Of a DNA stretch of 64,000 nucleotides, positions 11,892-23,510 are shown one piece after another. The stretch is from contig NZ_CP050855.1 of assembly GCF_000821185.2 (NCBI RefSeq), positions 1,736,001 to 1,800,000 of the forward strand, read 5' to 3'. Numbering within the stretch: position 1 is the stretch's first letter; each line of letters starts with the position of its first letter. The notes beneath the pieces are model-generated. The model was not told the origin of the DNA. It saw nothing but the letters and a program-made list of their open reading frames with translations, and made no database searches. Both the position numbers and the translations under genes were made by a program. This DNA comes from Serratia symbiotica. GTDB taxonomy: Bacteria > Pseudomonadota > Gammaproteobacteria > Enterobacterales > Enterobacteriaceae.

Positions 11892-13067
11892 TCAGTGCTG
11901 ATTTTTGGGTCTATTGTTGCTCGCAGCCCTCAGCGTCAAGCTGCGCCATAGCCATTCTGCCGGCCCTTGGGAGAAATAGCACAACCAGAGGTGTGAAAAC
12001 AGCAGGTTAGCCAGCCATACCAGCGGTACAAACGCCAGCAGTTGCAACCGGTCGAACTGCTGATACAAAGCGAAGCGGTAAAACAATGTGGTGCAGATCA
12101 GCGTCTGCAAGAGATAGTTGCTCAGCGCCATGCGCCCAACCTGCGACAGCCAATGGACGATGCGCCAACGCGACAGCGTTGCCCAGTACCCGTAACACAG
12201 TGCCAGATAGCCCATCGCCTGCAACGGTGCGCTCAGTTCACGCGGCACTTGCAGTAAAAAGCCGCTCCAACGGTAACCCCAGTGCAGATGCCATTGCAGC
12301 GCCACTGCGGGCAATTGGATAACCAATGAAATCGCTATCAGCCACACGGCCTGCTGGCGATAGTCACCCGGTGAATAGCTGCCACGCAACCAGCCACTGC
12401 GCATCAACCCGGCACCAAATAACATCAACCCCGCCAGTTCCCAGCCGTATTGCACGCCGATGACCAACAGGCTGGAAGACAGCAGGTCGGCGCGATGACA
12501 CCAGGCATCGAAACCGCCCCGCAGCTTCCAAATTTTTTCATACTGCAACTCAGCAACGCCGGGCTGCCAAAAGTCCCCTGGTTCGCCGGGTGAAATAAAG
12601 CCCAACACGAGCAGCACCCCCACACCGCACAGGTACAGCACCATGCCGGTTTTCAGCAGTTGGGCTGACTCTTTAGCATCACGGATCATACGCCAGCACA
12701 GCAGGCCAATCAGGCCGTAAGCCAGCAAGATATCGCCATCCCACAGTAAGATCGCATGGCCGAGACCAAACAGTACCAGCCACGACAGCCGTGCGCGTAT
12801 CCAGTTTTTGCCGCGCCGCAACAGCATCTGTAGCCCAGCACCGAACAACAGCGCAAACATGGCCAGGAATTTGGCCTGGGCGAAAATATCCAGTAGCGCC
12901 CAGCTCCAAGCATCACGCGATGAAGGCATCCCCAGATAGGCCGGGTTCAAGTAGGCCGCCTTAGGCAGACCAAACGCGCAGATATTCAGCAATAAGATAC
13001 CGAAAATGGCGATACCACGTACACAGTCCAGCGTGGCGATACGGGGCAATGTGTCACTGTTCATTTC
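11892..13067 (-). CDS. yeiB: YeiB, DUF418 multipass membrane protein
   Basis: 391 residues from the ATG at 13067, chosen because the family begins just before 'IATLDCVRGIAIFGILLLN'; an upstream in-frame ATG at 13085 would add six residues. Around ten hydrophobic helices are visible and the C-terminal DUF418 region ('GRMALSNYLLQTLICTTLFY') is intact. Function is unknown; the family resembles membrane acyltransferases in helix layout. It follows folE in the same direction, as in E. coli, but a terminator-like hairpin lies between them. Confidence 0.9.
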   Translation of the reverse strand, partial: EMNSDTLPRIATLDCVRGIAIFGILLLNICAFGLPKAAYLNPAYLGMPSSRDAWSWALLDIFAQAKFLAMFALLFGAGLQMLLRRGKNWIRARLSWLVLFGLGHAILLWDGDILLAYGLIGLLCWRMIRDAKESAQLLKTGMVLYLCGVGVLLVLGFISPGEPGDFWQPGVAELQYEKIWKLRGGFDAWCHRADLLSSSLLVIGVQYGWELAGLMLFGAGLMRSGWLRGSYSPGDYRQQAVWLIAISLVIQLPAVALQWHLHWGYRWSGFLLQVPRELSAPLQAMGYLALCYGYWATLSRWRIVHWLSQVGRMALSNYLLQTLICTTLFYRFALYQQFDRLQLLAFVPLVWLANLLFSHLWLCYFSQGPAEWLWRSLTLRAASNNRPKNQH

Positions 13068-13090
13068 TATGCCGCTGTATTTCAATCATT

Positions 13091-13112
13091 AAAAAGGCAC
13101 CGAGAGGTGCCT
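13091..13112 (-). terminator. Terminator-like hairpin between folE and yeiB
   Basis: AGGCACC (13095-13101) and GGTGCCT (13106-13112) form a 7-bp stem with a GAGA/TCTC loop. Read on the minus strand the stem is followed by TTTTT, so it should end or attenuate folE transcription before yeiB. Confidence 0.7.
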
Positions 13113-13146
13113 GTAGGCTAGGCGCTAAGCCCCGCTCAATAATCCA

Positions 13147-13815
13147 TTACTTTTGGCAATAACGCACCGCACGCAGGAACTCCTGACGCGTATTCTGGCT
13201 GGATTTAAACAGCCCGCCTAGCGCGGTGGTAGCCGTCGCACTGGTGGCGTCACGGATGCCGCGAGCCTTAACACAATAATGGACTGCATCAATAGATACC
13301 GCGACGTTATTAGTACCCAGCAGGGTCTGCAAAGCCACCAGGATTTGCTGGGTCAGACGTTCCTGCACCTGTGGACGCTGGGAAAAGAACCGAACAATGC
13401 GGTTGATTTTCGACAGACCGATCACCGCGTCTTTCGGGATATAGGCCACCGTTGCCTTGCCATCGATAGTGATAAAGTGGTGCTCACAAGTGCTGGTCAG
13501 CGTAATGTCGCGCACCGTCACCATTTCGTCCACCTGCATCTTGTTCTCAATAACGGTGATTTTTGGGAAATTGGCGTAATCCAGGCCGGAAAAAATCTCA
13601 TCGACGTACATTTTAGCAATGCGGTGTGGCGTTTCTGCCAGGCTGTCATCAGACAGATCGAGATTGAGCAGTTGCATGATTTCCGTCATGTGCTCTTTAA
13701 TCCGGCGTTTACGCGTTTCGCGATCCAACACATCCCCCCACAACGGGGTTTCCAAGCCACAGGCTTCCAGCGCTGCATGAACCAGCGCAGCTTCTTTACT
13801 GAGTCGTGATGTCAT
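13147..13815 (-). CDS. folE: GTP cyclohydrolase I
   Basis: 222 residues, as in E. coli. It opens GTP to 7,8-dihydroneopterin triphosphate, the first step to folate and related pterins. Zinc ligands C110, H113 ('TCEHHF') and C181 ('HYCVKARG') are in place, and the C-terminal '[16 protein letters not shown]' segment is intact. GGAG lies 7-8 bases before the ATG on the minus strand. First gene of the folE-yeiB pair. Confidence 0.97.
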   Translation of the reverse strand: MTSRLSKEAALVHAALEACGLETPLWGDVLDRETRKRRIKEHMTEIMQLLNLDLSDDSLAETPHRIAKMYVDEIFSGLDYANFPKITVIENKMQVDEMVTVRDITLTSTCEHHFITIDGKATVAYIPKDAVIGLSKINRIVRFFSQRPQVQERLTQQILVALQTLLGTNNVAVSIDAVHYCVKARGIRDATSATATTALGGLFKSSQNTRQEFLRAVRYCQK

Positions 13816-13998
13816 TTATATTCTCCAACGAACCTCACCCCGCCGATGCCCCTATTGCAGCACGGTAAGCGGATGGCTGACTTTCCTAGTGGCAGAGTTC
13901 CGGTAGCTGATACGTAACCCGGTCAAAATTTCGTTCCACTGTAGAGGAGCGTGTGGTGATTATCCAGTCATTGTGTTGCCTCTTCGCTCGATACTCCT

Positions 13999-14907
13999 TT
14001 ACCCACGCAGTTTCGGAACTAACGCATCCCGCAGTCCATCGCCCAACAGATTGAATGCCAGCACGCTGATAAATATCGCCAGGATGGGGAAAACCGCCAC
14101 ATGCGGCGCAATCACCATATCGGCCCGTGCCTCGTTGAGCATCGCCCCCCACTCCGGCGTTGGCGGCTGCGCGCCAAGGCCAAGGAACGATAGGCTGGCA
14201 GCGGTAATGATCGAGGTGCCAATGCGCAGGGTGAAATACACCACCAGCGACGAAAGGGTACCCGGCAAAATATGCCGCAGAATGATAGCCCAGTCCGAAG
14301 CACCGATGCTGCGCGCCGACTCAATATAAGTCAAATGTTTCAGTACCAGCGTATTGCCGCGCACCAACCGAGCGAAAGCCGGTATGCTGAAAACCGCCAC
14401 CGCGACGATCACATTGGCCATGCCGCTGCCCATGAGCGCCACTACGCCGATCGCCAGCAGAATACCGGGAAAGGCAAATAGCACATCGCACACACGCATA
14501 GTGAGACGATCCCACCACCCTTCATAGTAGCCAGCCAGCAACCCCAGCAAGGTGCCGATTAACCCACCCACCAGTACCGAGAACACTCCCGCCGCCAACG
14601 AGATGCTGGCCCCCATCAGGATGCGGCTGAAGATGTCGCGTCCAAGCGAATCCACGCCCATCCAGTGCACTCGCGAAGGGCCATCGTTCAGCCGATCATA
14701 ATCGACATAGTTCTCGGCATCAAAAGGGGCCAGATACGGAGCCAGCAGCGCGGCCAGCAGCAGCACCACCACCACCAGCCCGGCGACTATCGCCACGCGT
14801 TGCTGCTGGAAACGCCGCCAGAACTCTTGCCACGGCGTGCGCAGCGCATTGGGTTCAAGGATCGGCATCGCCTTCAGTGCCGCGTTGCGCCGCCAATGTT
14901 TAATCAT
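13999..14907 (-). CDS. gsiD: Glutathione ABC transporter permease GsiD
   Basis: 302 residues with about six membrane helices; an N-terminal OppC-type region ends near residue 60 and the binding-protein-dependent permease domain follows. The EAA-type loop '[20 protein letters not shown]' (~193-212) contacts the ATPase. It forms the channel with GsiC for uptake of glutathione and possibly peptides. It is last of the gsiA-B-C-D run; spacing to gsiC is 9 bases. Confidence 0.93.
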   Translation of the reverse strand: MIKHWRRNAALKAMPILEPNALRTPWQEFWRRFQQQRVAIVAGLVVVVLLLAALLAPYLAPFDAENYVDYDRLNDGPSRVHWMGVDSLGRDIFSRILMGASISLAAGVFSVLVGGLIGTLLGLLAGYYEGWWDRLTMRVCDVLFAFPGILLAIGVVALMGSGMANVIVAVAVFSIPAFARLVRGNTLVLKHLTYIESARSIGASDWAIILRHILPGTLSSLVVYFTLRIGTSIITAASLSFLGLGAQPPTPEWGAMLNEARADMVIAPHVAVFPILAIFISVLAFNLLGDGLRDALVPKLRG

Positions 14908-14916
14908 GTTGCCCCC

Positions 14917-15837
14917 TCATTGGTAGCGTATTGTTGGGTTAACCGCCGCATACAGCATATCCACCAGCAGATTGATCAAAATGAACTCCAGCGAAAACAG
15001 TAACACTTCAGCCTGGATCACTGGGTAATCACGCATCCCCACTGCATCGACCAGCAACCGACCCAGCCCTGGCCAATTGAACACTTTCTCCACCACGATC
15101 GAACCGCCGAGTAAGAAGCCGAACTGCAACCCCATCATGGTCACTAGCGGGATCATCGCGTTGCGCAGCCCGTGTTTCACCACCACCAGGCTCTCCGGTA
15201 CACCTTTGGCGCGCGCAGTGCGTATATAGTCTTCCTGCAACACTTCCACCAACGAGGCGCGGGTGAAGCGTGCCATCACCGCCGCCACTGCGGCCCCCAA
15301 GGTGATAGACGGCAGGATGTAGTGCCGCCAACTGTCGGCACCGACCGTCGGCAACCAGCCGAGATTGACCGAAAACACCTGCATCAACAGCATTCCGAGT
15401 GCAAAAGCTGGGAATGAAATCCCCGATATTGCCAACATCATGCCGAGGTGGTCTGGCCAGCGATTGCGCCATACCGCCGAAACCATACCAACCGCCAGAC
15501 CCAATATCACTGCCCACAGCATGCTGGTGATCGTCAGCCAAAAGGTCGGCATAAAACGCGAGGCGATTTCTTCACTCACCGGGCGTTTTGACACCATCGA
15601 AGTACCGAAATCCCCCCGTAGCACGTTAACAAAAAAGTGCATGAACTGCTGCGGCAACGGTTTGTCCAGCCCCAGATCGTGGCGCACCAACTGCACCACG
15701 GTTTCATCGGCCTCTGGCCCTGCAGCCAGCCGCGCCGGATCACCGGGCATCATATGTACAAACAGAAATACCAGTACCGCCACCATCAGCAGCGTTGGGA
15801 TCAACCCCAGCAGTCGTTTCAGAAAATAATCAAGCAT
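14917..15837 (-). CDS. gsiC: Glutathione ABC transporter permease GsiC
   Basis: 306 residues, the length of E. coli GsiC. The N-terminal OppB-type signature '[20 protein letters not shown]' is clear, followed by six helices in all, and the EAA loop '[21 protein letters not shown]' lies near 220-240. It pairs with GsiD in the inner membrane. Spacing to gsiB upstream is 59 bases. Confidence 0.93.
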   Translation of the reverse strand: MLDYFLKRLLGLIPTLLMVAVLVFLFVHMMPGDPARLAAGPEADETVVQLVRHDLGLDKPLPQQFMHFFVNVLRGDFGTSMVSKRPVSEEIASRFMPTFWLTITSMLWAVILGLAVGMVSAVWRNRWPDHLGMMLAISGISFPAFALGMLLMQVFSVNLGWLPTVGADSWRHYILPSITLGAAVAAVMARFTRASLVEVLQEDYIRTARAKGVPESLVVVKHGLRNAMIPLVTMMGLQFGFLLGGSIVVEKVFNWPGLGRLLVDAVGMRDYPVIQAEVLLFSLEFILINLLVDMLYAAVNPTIRYQ

Positions 15838-15896
15838 TTCAGGTCGATCCCTTTCATCCCTCTCGCCCCACGCAGGAAGCAGGAGGCGGCAATACT

Positions 15897-17429
15897 TTAT
15901 TGGAGGTCGGCATGATCAAAGTTAAACGACATGTCAGGCATCACATAGAAACCGCTCAGTTGTTTGCTGCTAGCCGACAGCAGGCGTTCAGTCGTCAGGA
16001 AAATCCATGGCGCATCAGCCCAGATGCGATCCTGTGCATCCTGGTAAAACTTTTGCTTCTCGGCGCGATCGGTGGTGGCCAATGCAGCGCTCAAATCATC
16101 ATCCACCTGCGGGTTGCTATAAAACGCGGTGTTGAATTGCTTCGGCGGAGCAGCCTGGCTGGCGAACAGCGGCGACAGCGCCCAATCTGCCTCGCCAGTC
16201 GATGCCGACCAGCCGGTATAGAACATGCGTACACCGGTATCCTTCACCCCGACGCTTTCCACTTGAGCCGCGCGTTGCCCGGCGTCCATCGCGGTCACCG
16301 TCACTTTCACCCCTACCTGCGCCAGTTGCTGCTGAACGAACTGCAACACTTTCTGCGCGGTGCTGTGGTTATGGGAAGACCACAAGGGGGAGGTGAAACC
16401 GTTCGGGTAGCCCGCCTCTTTCAGCAACTCGCGTGCCTTGGCAGGATCATACGGCCATGGCTGGTAGCGAGCAGCAAAGTCGATCGTTGGCGGCACCGGC
16501 CCTTCCGCCGGCACCGCATAGCCAGAAAACGCCACCTTGATCAGCGCGGTCTTATTGATGGCATAATTCAGTGCCTGCCGCACCTTCAGGTTATCAAACG
16601 GCTTCTGGGTGACATTCAAGCTGATATAGCGCTGCTGGATCGACGATGCTGTCATCACATCAAGCTTGGAGTTGCCGGCCAGCACCTTAGCCTGCTCGTA
16701 GGGGATCGGGAAGGCGAAAGTCGCCTCACCGGTCTGTAACATCGCAGCACGGGTATTACTGTCGACCACCGGCCGCCAAGTGATGCTACTGAGCTTCGGC
16801 AACCCTGGCCTCCAGTAGCCATCGAATTTTTTCACCTTAACGAATTCAGTCTGATTCCAGGTGACGAACTGATACGGCCCAGTGCCGACCGGGTGGAAGC
16901 CGATATCCTTGCGGTACTGCGCCAGCGCCGCTGGCGAGATGATCGCCGCCGCCGGGTGCGCCAGATTGTTGATAAACGCTGAGAACGGGGCCTTCAACAT
17001 GATTTTCACCCTGTTAGCGTCCACCACCTCGGTTTTATCGATCATCTTAAACAGGTTATAGCGTTTGAGGTGGTTGTCTGGGTTGCTGGCACGATCAAGG
17101 TTGATTTTCACCGCCTCGGCATTGAGCTGGGTGCCGTCATGGAACTTGACGCCCGGATGCAGCTTGACGGTGTAGGTAAGGCCGTCCTTACTAACCTCGT
17201 AGCTGTCCGCCAGCACGTTCACCCGCTTCATGTCTTTGTCAAAACCGAACAGTCCCTGATAAAGCGACTTGGCGACTGCCTGCGACAGAGTATCGTTGGC
17301 ATCATAGGGATCGAGCGTGGTGAAGTTGGAGGCCACAGCGATGACTACATCCTTTGCCGCCCAGACCGAACCGGTTCCTGCCAGCAGTACGGCGGCCACT
17401 AGCGCATTACGTTTGATTGTGTGCTTCAT
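15897..17429 (-). CDS. gsiB: Periplasmic glutathione-binding protein GsiB
   Basis: 510 residues from the ATG at 17429 (E. coli 512). This start is chosen because a GGAGAG lies about 8 bases before it and a Sec signal peptide begins there: basic 'MKHTIKRN', a hydrophobic core and an AxA-type end at 'SVWAA'. An in-frame ATG at 17501 would put 24 unlikely residues before the signal. The mature part is a SBP_bac_5 solute-binding protein for glutathione or oligopeptides, delivering substrate to GsiCD. Complete. Confidence 0.93.
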   Translation of the reverse strand: MKHTIKRNALVAAVLLAGTGSVWAAKDVVIAVASNFTTLDPYDANDTLSQAVAKSLYQGLFGFDKDMKRVNVLADSYEVSKDGLTYTVKLHPGVKFHDGTQLNAEAVKINLDRASNPDNHLKRYNLFKMIDKTEVVDANRVKIMLKAPFSAFINNLAHPAAAIISPAALAQYRKDIGFHPVGTGPYQFVTWNQTEFVKVKKFDGYWRPGLPKLSSITWRPVVDSNTRAAMLQTGEATFAFPIPYEQAKVLAGNSKLDVMTASSIQQRYISLNVTQKPFDNLKVRQALNYAINKTALIKVAFSGYAVPAEGPVPPTIDFAARYQPWPYDPAKARELLKEAGYPNGFTSPLWSSHNHSTAQKVLQFVQQQLAQVGVKVTVTAMDAGQRAAQVESVGVKDTGVRMFYTGWSASTGEADWALSPLFASQAAPPKQFNTAFYSNPQVDDDLSAALATTDRAEKQKFYQDAQDRIWADAPWIFLTTERLLSASSKQLSGFYVMPDMSFNFDHADLQ

Positions 17430-17451
17430 GTCGCTTTTCTCTCCAGATGTT

Positions 17452-19356
17452 TTAAAAGGCACCCGCAATCGGATGACAGGCAACAAAATGCCCAGGGCCA
17501 ACCTGTACTAGCGGTGCGGTAACCGGTTCATCGCCCAGCGTACGGATCGAGCTGGGCATGTCATCCACCCGCAGCGGCTGGCGTTGGTAGACGTGGTTAG
17601 GATCGGCAACCGGCACCGCCGCCATCAGCTTGCGGGTGTAAGCATGCTGCGGGTGGTCAAACACCGCCTGCCGTGGGCCAATTTCCACAATCTGCCCAAG
17701 GTACATCACCGCCACGCGATGGCTGATGCGCTCCACCACCGCCATATCATGCGAGATAAACAGGAAAGCAATGCCGAACTCACGTTGCAAATCGAGCAAC
17801 AGATTAATAATCTGCGCTTGGATCGACACATCAAGTGCTGATACTGCTTCATCAGCGATCACCACCTTTGGGTTCAGCGCCAGTGCGCGCGCAATACAAA
17901 TGCGCTGGCGCTGGCCACCGGAAAATTCATGCGGATAGCGGCGCGCATGCTCTGGCAACAGCCCGACCCGCTCCAGTAACCAGGCTACTCGCCGCTGCGC
18001 CTTTTTGCCACGCATCACGTTATGTACCAACAGTGGTTCCATAATGGAAAAACCGACCGTCAGACGCGGATCGAGCGCCGCATAGGGATCTTGGAAGATA
18101 ATCTGGATGTCACGCCTCAGGTGCTGCAACGCCGAACCATGCAGCGGATTGATCTGACGGCCATCGAAGGTGAGGGTTCCGCGCTGGCTATCCACCAACT
18201 TCAGCAGCGCACGCCCGGTAGTGGATTTGCCGCAGCCAGATTCGCCCACCAGCCCCAGCGTTTCACCGGGGTAGAGATCGAAGCTGACATTTTCCACCGC
18301 GTGCACCTGACGGGTGACACAGTTCAGAATGCCGCTGCGCAGATCGAAGCGCGTGACCAAATGTTCCACTCGTAAGATCGGCGGGGCGTTGGCCGGCACG
18401 GTATCCTGCGGCACGCCGTTTTCGCCGCCGTCCGGCAAGGGAAATTTGGCCGGAAAGCGTTGATCTGCCATCGCCCCCAACCTCGGCACCGCCGCCAGCA
18501 GCGCTTGGGTGTAAGGATGTTGCGGCGCGGCGAACAGCTTGTGTACGGTGTTCTGTTCTACCTGTTCTCCACGACACATCACCAGCACCCGATCGGCGAT
18601 TTCCGCCACCACCCCCATATCATGGCTGATGAAGATCACTGCCATCTGCATTTCCTGGCGCAGCATGCGTATCAGTTGCAGGATCTGCGCTTGAATGGTG
18701 ACGTCCAGCGCAGTGGTCGGTTCGTCAGCAATCAGCAGCGATGGCTTGCAGGACAGCGCCATGGCGATCATCACCCGCTGGCGCATACCGCCAGACAACT
18801 GATATGGGTAGCGGCCAAGCACGGCTTGGGCCTGCGGGATGCGAACCAGATCAAGCATACGCAGGGCCTCCAGCCTGGCACTACGGTGATCCATGCCCTG
18901 ATGCAACCGCAACGACTCGGCGATTTGTTCCCCTACGGGAAATACCGGGTTGAGCGAGGTCATTGGCTCCTGAAAGATCATCGCCATATCGGCACCACGC
19001 ACTTTGCGCAGTGTGTTTTGGGACGTATGCATCAGATCAAGCAGTTCGCCGTTGCGGCGGCAAAATGGCATGCTGCCGCTAACGATGCAGCCGCCGCCTT
19101 GTTCAACCAACCGCATCAGCGCCAACGAGGTCACCGACTTACCAGAACCGGATTCACCGACAATCGCCAGCGTTTCGCCACGATTGACCTCAAAGGACAG
19201 GTTACGCACCGCCTCGACAGTGCCGCCCTGCTGATAAAAGTTGACGCTCAGATCGCGCACCGTCAACACGCGCTGCGCTGGCAACGGCAACCCAGAGTTG
19301 GCCGTGGGTTGAAGGGTACCTACGCCATGGTGCATGGTAATCACTGGTTTACTCAT
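17452..19356 (-). CDS. gsiA: Glutathione ABC transporter ATPase GsiA (two ABC domains)
   Basis: 634 residues from the ATG at 19356 (E. coli 623). Two full ABC cassettes are fused: first Walker A '[10 protein letters not shown]' and signature 'LSGGMRQR', second Walker A '[10 protein letters not shown]' and signature 'FSGGQRQR', each with its oppD/F C-terminal extension. It powers GsiBCD. In E. coli the gene before gsiA is iaaA (isoaspartyl peptidase); here no iaaA is present upstream and the next gene is divergent moeA. An in-frame ATG at 19404 exists but adds a non-homologous 16-residue lead. Confidence 0.93.
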   Translation of the reverse strand: MSKPVITMHHGVGTLQPTANSGLPLPAQRVLTVRDLSVNFYQQGGTVEAVRNLSFEVNRGETLAIVGESGSGKSVTSLALMRLVEQGGGCIVSGSMPFCRRNGELLDLMHTSQNTLRKVRGADMAMIFQEPMTSLNPVFPVGEQIAESLRLHQGMDHRSARLEALRMLDLVRIPQAQAVLGRYPYQLSGGMRQRVMIAMALSCKPSLLIADEPTTALDVTIQAQILQLIRMLRQEMQMAVIFISHDMGVVAEIADRVLVMCRGEQVEQNTVHKLFAAPQHPYTQALLAAVPRLGAMADQRFPAKFPLPDGGENGVPQDTVPANAPPILRVEHLVTRFDLRSGILNCVTRQVHAVENVSFDLYPGETLGLVGESGCGKSTTGRALLKLVDSQRGTLTFDGRQINPLHGSALQHLRRDIQIIFQDPYAALDPRLTVGFSIMEPLLVHNVMRGKKAQRRVAWLLERVGLLPEHARRYPHEFSGGQRQRICIARALALNPKVVIADEAVSALDVSIQAQIINLLLDLQREFGIAFLFISHDMAVVERISHRVAVMYLGQIVEIGPRQAVFDHPQHAYTRKLMAAVPVADPNHVYQRQPLRVDDMPSSIRTLGDEPVTAPLVQVGPGHFVACHPIAGAF

Positions 19357-19740
19357 TGGCCTGATACCCTGTGTTAATCTCAGCAAGCCGTTATTATTTG
19401 GCATTTTTAGGCTATATATTCAGCCCGACATTTCTAGTAATGCATCAAATCAACGCCCAGCGTTTAGCCTAATCCGCTTAGACTCTTTTTGCACACTTAA
19501 ATAGCGTAGTGGAATAAATCTAGAGGAGAGCTTACTGCACGGAAATAATCGCGAGGTTTTTTGTTAATAATACAACGTGGATGAGCGCGATCCTTGCTAA
19601 CCTTGTGACCAACGCTTTCCTCGCCTAAAAACTCATTTCTGTCCATGAGGTTGCCTGCTATTTTACTTCAGCATAGCATCCTTCATAATAACTTTACCTT
19701 GCCGAGAATCTCGCGCCCCCCTGATCACGGAGTGTCTTTT
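19357..19740. other. Divergent intergenic region gsiA/moeA; iaaA absent
   Basis: 384 bases, AT-rich, without a recognisable gene on either strand. It must hold the promoters of the gsi operon and of moeAB. In E. coli iaaA occupies this place; no stretch here resembles an isoaspartyl peptidase, so the gene appears to have been deleted cleanly. No riboswitch-like fold for molybdenum cofactor was recognised. Confidence 0.6.
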
Positions 19741-20979
19741 ATGGATCATTGCTCTACTTCTGACCTTATCTCGCTGGAGCAGGCGCTGGATAACATGCTC
19801 AGCCAGCTTTCCCCCCTGCAACAGACCGAATCCATCACCCTGACCGCCGCCGCTGGCCGCATTACCGCCACGCCAGTGATTTCCCCGATCGACGTACCGC
19901 CGTTTGACAATGCGGCAATGGACGGTTACGCGGTGCGCATCGCTGAGCTGCCCGCCAACGCGCCGCTGCCGGTCTCCGGCAAAGCTTTTGCCGGCGTAGC
20001 GTTCAACGGTGAATGGTCAGCCAACAGTTGCATACGCATCATGACCGGTGCCCCTATTCCAGCCGGTGCCGATGCGGTGATCATGCAGGAACAGGCTGAG
20101 GTGAACGAGCAAGGGGTACGCTTCAATGCTGTGGTGCACGCCGGACAACATATCCGGCTGGCGGGTGAAGACATTCGCCAGGGCGCAGAGGTGCTCCCAG
20201 CCGGCGTTATGCTGGGAGCAACACAGTTGCCGCTGCTGGCCTCACTCGGCGTTGCCAAAGTGCAGGTGATACGCAAACTGAAGGTGGCGATCTTCTCCAC
20301 TGGTGACGAGTTACAGCCGATCGGCCAGCCGCTACAACCCGACCAAATCTATGATACCAACCGTTTTGCCGTGCACCTGATGCTATCGCAACTGGGTTGC
20401 GAGGTGATCGACCTGGGCATCATCCGCGACACCCCCAACGCGTTGCGCGCCGCTTTCCAACAAGCCGACAGCCAGGCTGATGTGGTGATCAGTAGCGGTG
20501 GCGTGTCAGTAGGAGAAGCCGATTACACCCAGCAGATACTGGACGAGTTGGGCCAAGTCAACTTTGGGAAGTTGGCGATCAAACCCGGTAAGCCTTTCGC
20601 CTTCGGCAAATTAAGCAAGGCCTGGTTTTGCGGCCTACCGGGCAACCCGGTTTCTGCCGTGCTGACGTTCTATCAGTTGGTGCAGCCGCTGCTGGCCAAA
20701 CTCGCTGGTCACAGTGGTTGGCATTTACCGCCACGCCTAACTGCACGGGCGTTAACCCCATTGAAGAAAACGCCCGGCCGCCTCGACTTCCAACGCGGTG
20801 TATTCAGCAGTAACGCCCAGGGTGAACTGGAAGTCAGCACCACCGGTCATCAGGGTTCGCATGTGTTCAGTTCTTACAGCCAAGGCAACTGCTTTATCGT
20901 GCTAGAGCGCGAACGTGGTTCGGTCGCTGTGGGTGAAAGGGTCAAGATTGAACCGTTCAATGCCCTGCTGAGGAGTTAA
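19741..20979 (+). CDS. moeA: Molybdopterin molybdenumtransferase MoeA
   Basis: 412 residues from the ATG at 19741 (E. coli 411). This start is preferred over an in-frame ATG at 19645 because homologous sequence begins at '[16 protein letters not shown]' and GGAG lies upstream at 19729-19732. MoeA inserts molybdate into adenylylated molybdopterin. Visible landmarks are '[14 protein letters not shown]' (~57-70), '[18 protein letters not shown]' and 'STGDEL' in the MogA-like domain. It is followed two bases later by moeB, so the pair is one operon. Confidence 0.96.
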   Translation: MDHCSTSDLISLEQALDNMLSQLSPLQQTESITLTAAAGRITATPVISPIDVPPFDNAAMDGYAVRIAELPANAPLPVSGKAFAGVAFNGEWSANSCIRIMTGAPIPAGADAVIMQEQAEVNEQGVRFNAVVHAGQHIRLAGEDIRQGAEVLPAGVMLGATQLPLLASLGVAKVQVIRKLKVAIFSTGDELQPIGQPLQPDQIYDTNRFAVHLMLSQLGCEVIDLGIIRDTPNALRAAFQQADSQADVVISSGGVSVGEADYTQQILDELGQVNFGKLAIKPGKPFAFGKLSKAWFCGLPGNPVSAVLTFYQLVQPLLAKLAGHSGWHLPPRLTARALTPLKKTPGRLDFQRGVFSSNAQGELEVSTTGHQGSHVFSSYSQGNCFIVLERERGSVAVGERVKIEPFNALLRS

Positions 20980-20981
20980 GT

Positions 20982-21737
20982 ATGTCGGCGGAATTAACCG
21001 ATGCTGAAACCTTGCGTTATAATCGTCAGATTGTGCTGCGCGGCTTTGGCTTAGAGGGTCAGGAGAAGCTGAAAGCCTCGCGGGTGCTGATCGTCGGGCT
21101 GGGTGGCCTAGGCTGTACTGCCGCGCTCTACCTGGCGGCGGCGGGGGTAGGCCATCTGGTTCTGGTCGATTTCGACAGTATTACGCTCTCTAATTTACAA
21201 CGTCAAATCCTGCACCGTGACGAGCGCATCGGTATGCCCAAGGTTGAATCGGCGCAGCTAGAGCTGAGCGCCATCAACCCACATATTCGCATCGATGCCA
21301 TCAATGACCAACTGGACGATAAACACATGGCGGCGCACATCGCCGCCTGCGATCTGCTGCTGGACTGCTCCGACAACGTGGCAACGCGTGACCGACTGAA
21401 CCGTTTGTGTCATGCACAGCGCAAAGCGCTGGTCTCCGGTGCGGCGATCCGCCTGGAAGGCCAGCTCAGCGTGTTCACTTATCAGCCGGGGGAGCCATGT
21501 TATCGTTGCCTGAGCCGGCTGTTCGGTGAAAATGCCCTGACCTGCGTCGAGTCCGGCGTCATAGCACCGCTGGTCGGCACTATCGGCAGTTTGCAAGCGA
21601 TGGAGGCCATCAAGCTGCTGACGAACTACGGCCACACGCTGGCCGGAAAGCTGCTGATACTCGACGCCATGACCATGCAATTTTGCGAAATGACACTGCT
21701 AAAACACCCGCAATGTGAGGTATGTAGCAGGAATTAA
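20982..21737 (+). CDS. moeB: Molybdopterin-synthase adenylyltransferase MoeB
   Basis: 251 residues (E. coli 249). It adenylates the C-terminus of MoaD so that it can receive sulfur for molybdopterin synthesis. The E1-like nucleotide motif 'GLGGLGCTAALYLAAAGVG' is at ~38-56, and two CxxC pairs ('CYRCL' and 'CEVC') form the zinc site. It begins two bases after the moeA stop. A hairpin follows at 21749-21778. Confidence 0.96.
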   Translation: MSAELTDAETLRYNRQIVLRGFGLEGQEKLKASRVLIVGLGGLGCTAALYLAAAGVGHLVLVDFDSITLSNLQRQILHRDERIGMPKVESAQLELSAINPHIRIDAINDQLDDKHMAAHIAACDLLLDCSDNVATRDRLNRLCHAQRKALVSGAAIRLEGQLSVFTYQPGEPCYRCLSRLFGENALTCVESGVIAPLVGTIGSLQAMEAIKLLTNYGHTLAGKLLILDAMTMQFCEMTLLKHPQCEVCSRN

Positions 21738-21748
21738 CAGAGGCAAAC

Positions 21749-21778
21749 AGAGCGGGGCATTCCCGCTCTATTATTTTA
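21749..21778 (+). terminator. Terminator between convergent moeB and ybiT
   Basis: AGAGCGGG (21749-21756) pairs with CCCGCTCT (21762-21769), an 8-bp stem with a 5-base loop, then ATTATTTT. It lies between two convergent genes and ends moeAB; it could also serve ybiT in the other direction, though the T-run there is weaker. Confidence 0.75.
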
Positions 21779-21787
21779 TCGCACAGG

Positions 21788-23380
21788 CTACTGGATACCT
21801 TGGCTGCGTAGATAATCTTCATAGTTGCCGGTAAAATCGATCACCTTGTTCGGTGTCATTTCCAGTATGCGCGTGGCCAGCGAACTGACGAATTCACGGT
21901 CGTGGGAAACGAAGATCAGCGTACCTTCGTACATTTCCAACGCCATGTTCAACGACTCAATGGATTCCATATCCAGGTGGTTGGTTGGTTCATCCATAAC
22001 CAAAATGTTAGGACGCTGCATCATCAGCTTACCGAATAGCATACGCCCCTTTTCACCACCGGACAGTACCTTTACTTTCTTCTTGATATCGTCTTGGCTG
22101 AACAGTAAACGCCCCAGCACGCTGCGTACCGCCTGCTCGTCGTCCTTTTCCTGCTTCCACTGGCTCATCCATTCGAACACTGTCAGGGTGTCATCGAACT
22201 CGTATTCATGATCCTGCGCATAGTAACCGATCTTGGCATTTTCAGACCATTTCACCGTGCCGCTGTCCGGCTGCGCGTCACCCACGAATGTTTTCAACAG
22301 AGTGGATTTACCAATACCGTTCGGGCCTAGCACCGCTACTTTTTCACCCACTTCAACCATCAAATTGAGCTTGCTAAACAGCGGGCCGTTATCAAAGCCC
22401 TTGCTCAGCGCTTCCACTTCCAACGCATTACGGAACAATTTTTTGTCCTGTTCGAAACGGATGAACGGGCTCTGACGGCTGGAAACCTTTACCTCTGCCA
22501 GTTGGATCTTGTCGATCTGACGGGCGCGCGAGGTTGCCTGCTTAGACTTGGAGGCGTTAGCGCTAAAGCGGCTCACGAACGATTGCAATTCGTTAATCTG
22601 CGCTTTTTTCTTGGCGTTATCGGCCATCAGACGCTCACGCGCCTGGGTGGCGGCGGTCATGTACTCGTCATAGTTGCCCGGATACACGCGCAGCTCGCCG
22701 TAGTCCAAATCCGCCATGTGGGTACACACCATGTTCAGGAAGTGGCGATCGTGCGAAATAATGATCATGGTGCTGTTACGCTCGTTTAGCACCTGCTCTA
22801 ACCAGCGAATGGTATCGATATCCAGGTTGTTGGTCGGTTCGTCGAGCAGCAGGATTTCCGGATCGGAGAACAACGCTTGCGCCAGCAATACGCGCAGCTT
22901 GAAGCCTGGTGCGATTTCGCTCATCGGGCCGTAGTGCTGTTCAACCGGGATCCCCACGCCGAGCAGCAATTCACCGGCGCGCGCTTCAGCGGTATAACCG
23001 TCCATCTCACCGTAAGCCACTTCCAGATCGGCGACTTTATAGCCGTCTTCTTCGCTCATTTCGGCCAAGCCGTAGATGCGGTCACGCTCTTCCTTCACCG
23101 CCCATAATGCGTTGTGCCCCATGATCACCGTATCCAGCACGCTGTACTGCTCAAAGGCAAACTGATCCTGACGCAGTTTCCCCAGACGTTCATTGGGATC
23201 GAGGAACACGTTGCCGCCGCTTGGCACCAAGTCACCGCCGAGGATTTTCATAAAGGTGGACTTGCCACACCCATTAGCGCCGATCAAACCGTAACGGTTA
23301 CCGCCACCGAATTTGACGGTGATATTTTCAAACAATGGCTTACTGCCAAATTGCATCGTGATGTTGTTACTTAATAGCAA
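21788..23380 (-). CDS. ybiT: ABC-F family ATPase YbiT
   Basis: 530 residues, the E. coli length. Two ABC domains in tandem without membrane segments mark an ABC-F protein: Walker A 'GANGCGKST' near 35 and 'GPNGIGKST' near 350, with '[10 protein letters not shown]' and '[10 protein letters not shown]' Walker B motifs. A charged linker of ~80 residues lies between the domains. ABC-F proteins act on the ribosome during translation; the specific role of YbiT is not settled. Complete. Confidence 0.95.
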   Translation of the reverse strand: MLLSNNITMQFGSKPLFENITVKFGGGNRYGLIGANGCGKSTFMKILGGDLVPSGGNVFLDPNERLGKLRQDQFAFEQYSVLDTVIMGHNALWAVKEERDRIYGLAEMSEEDGYKVADLEVAYGEMDGYTAEARAGELLLGVGIPVEQHYGPMSEIAPGFKLRVLLAQALFSDPEILLLDEPTNNLDIDTIRWLEQVLNERNSTMIIISHDRHFLNMVCTHMADLDYGELRVYPGNYDEYMTAATQARERLMADNAKKKAQINELQSFVSRFSANASKSKQATSRARQIDKIQLAEVKVSSRQSPFIRFEQDKKLFRNALEVEALSKGFDNGPLFSKLNLMVEVGEKVAVLGPNGIGKSTLLKTFVGDAQPDSGTVKWSENAKIGYYAQDHEYEFDDTLTVFEWMSQWKQEKDDEQAVRSVLGRLLFSQDDIKKKVKVLSGGEKGRMLFGKLMMQRPNILVMDEPTNHLDMESIESLNMALEMYEGTLIFVSHDREFVSSLATRILEMTPNKVIDFTGNYEDYLRSQGIQ

Positions 23381-23449
23381 AGGATTTACCCTTCTAGAAA
23401 TGTGATTTTGGACACATTATGCCACAATGTGACAGCAGGATCGTCTACA

Positions 23450-23509
23450 GTTATCCCATCATACTTCAAGCTTCCTGTGCGTTAGCCTGCTTCGCTCACC
23501 CCAGTCACT
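23450..23509 (-). repeat. Truncated ERIC element
   Basis: The stretch from about 23455 matches one end of the enterobacterial repetitive intergenic consensus: 'CATACTTCAAGC', 'TGTGCGTT' and 'TTCGCTCACCCCAGTCACT' occur in the known order. The other half of the ~127-bp palindrome is missing; homology stops at CAGTCACT exactly where the MITE-like repeat begins. Confidence 0.75.
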
Positions 23510-23510
23510 G

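Noticed and set aside
15795..16739. 314-residue plus-strand frame opposite gsiB
   Set aside because: Shadow of gsiB and gsiC; composition rich in H, R and Q, no known domain.
18460..19377. 305-residue plus-strand frame opposite gsiA
   Set aside because: Antisense shadow of a strongly supported ABC ATPase gene; low-complexity H/Q-rich translation.
19645..19740. Longer start for moeA at 19645
   Set aside because: The added 32 residues have no counterpart in MoeA, and a good ribosome site precedes the ATG at 19741.
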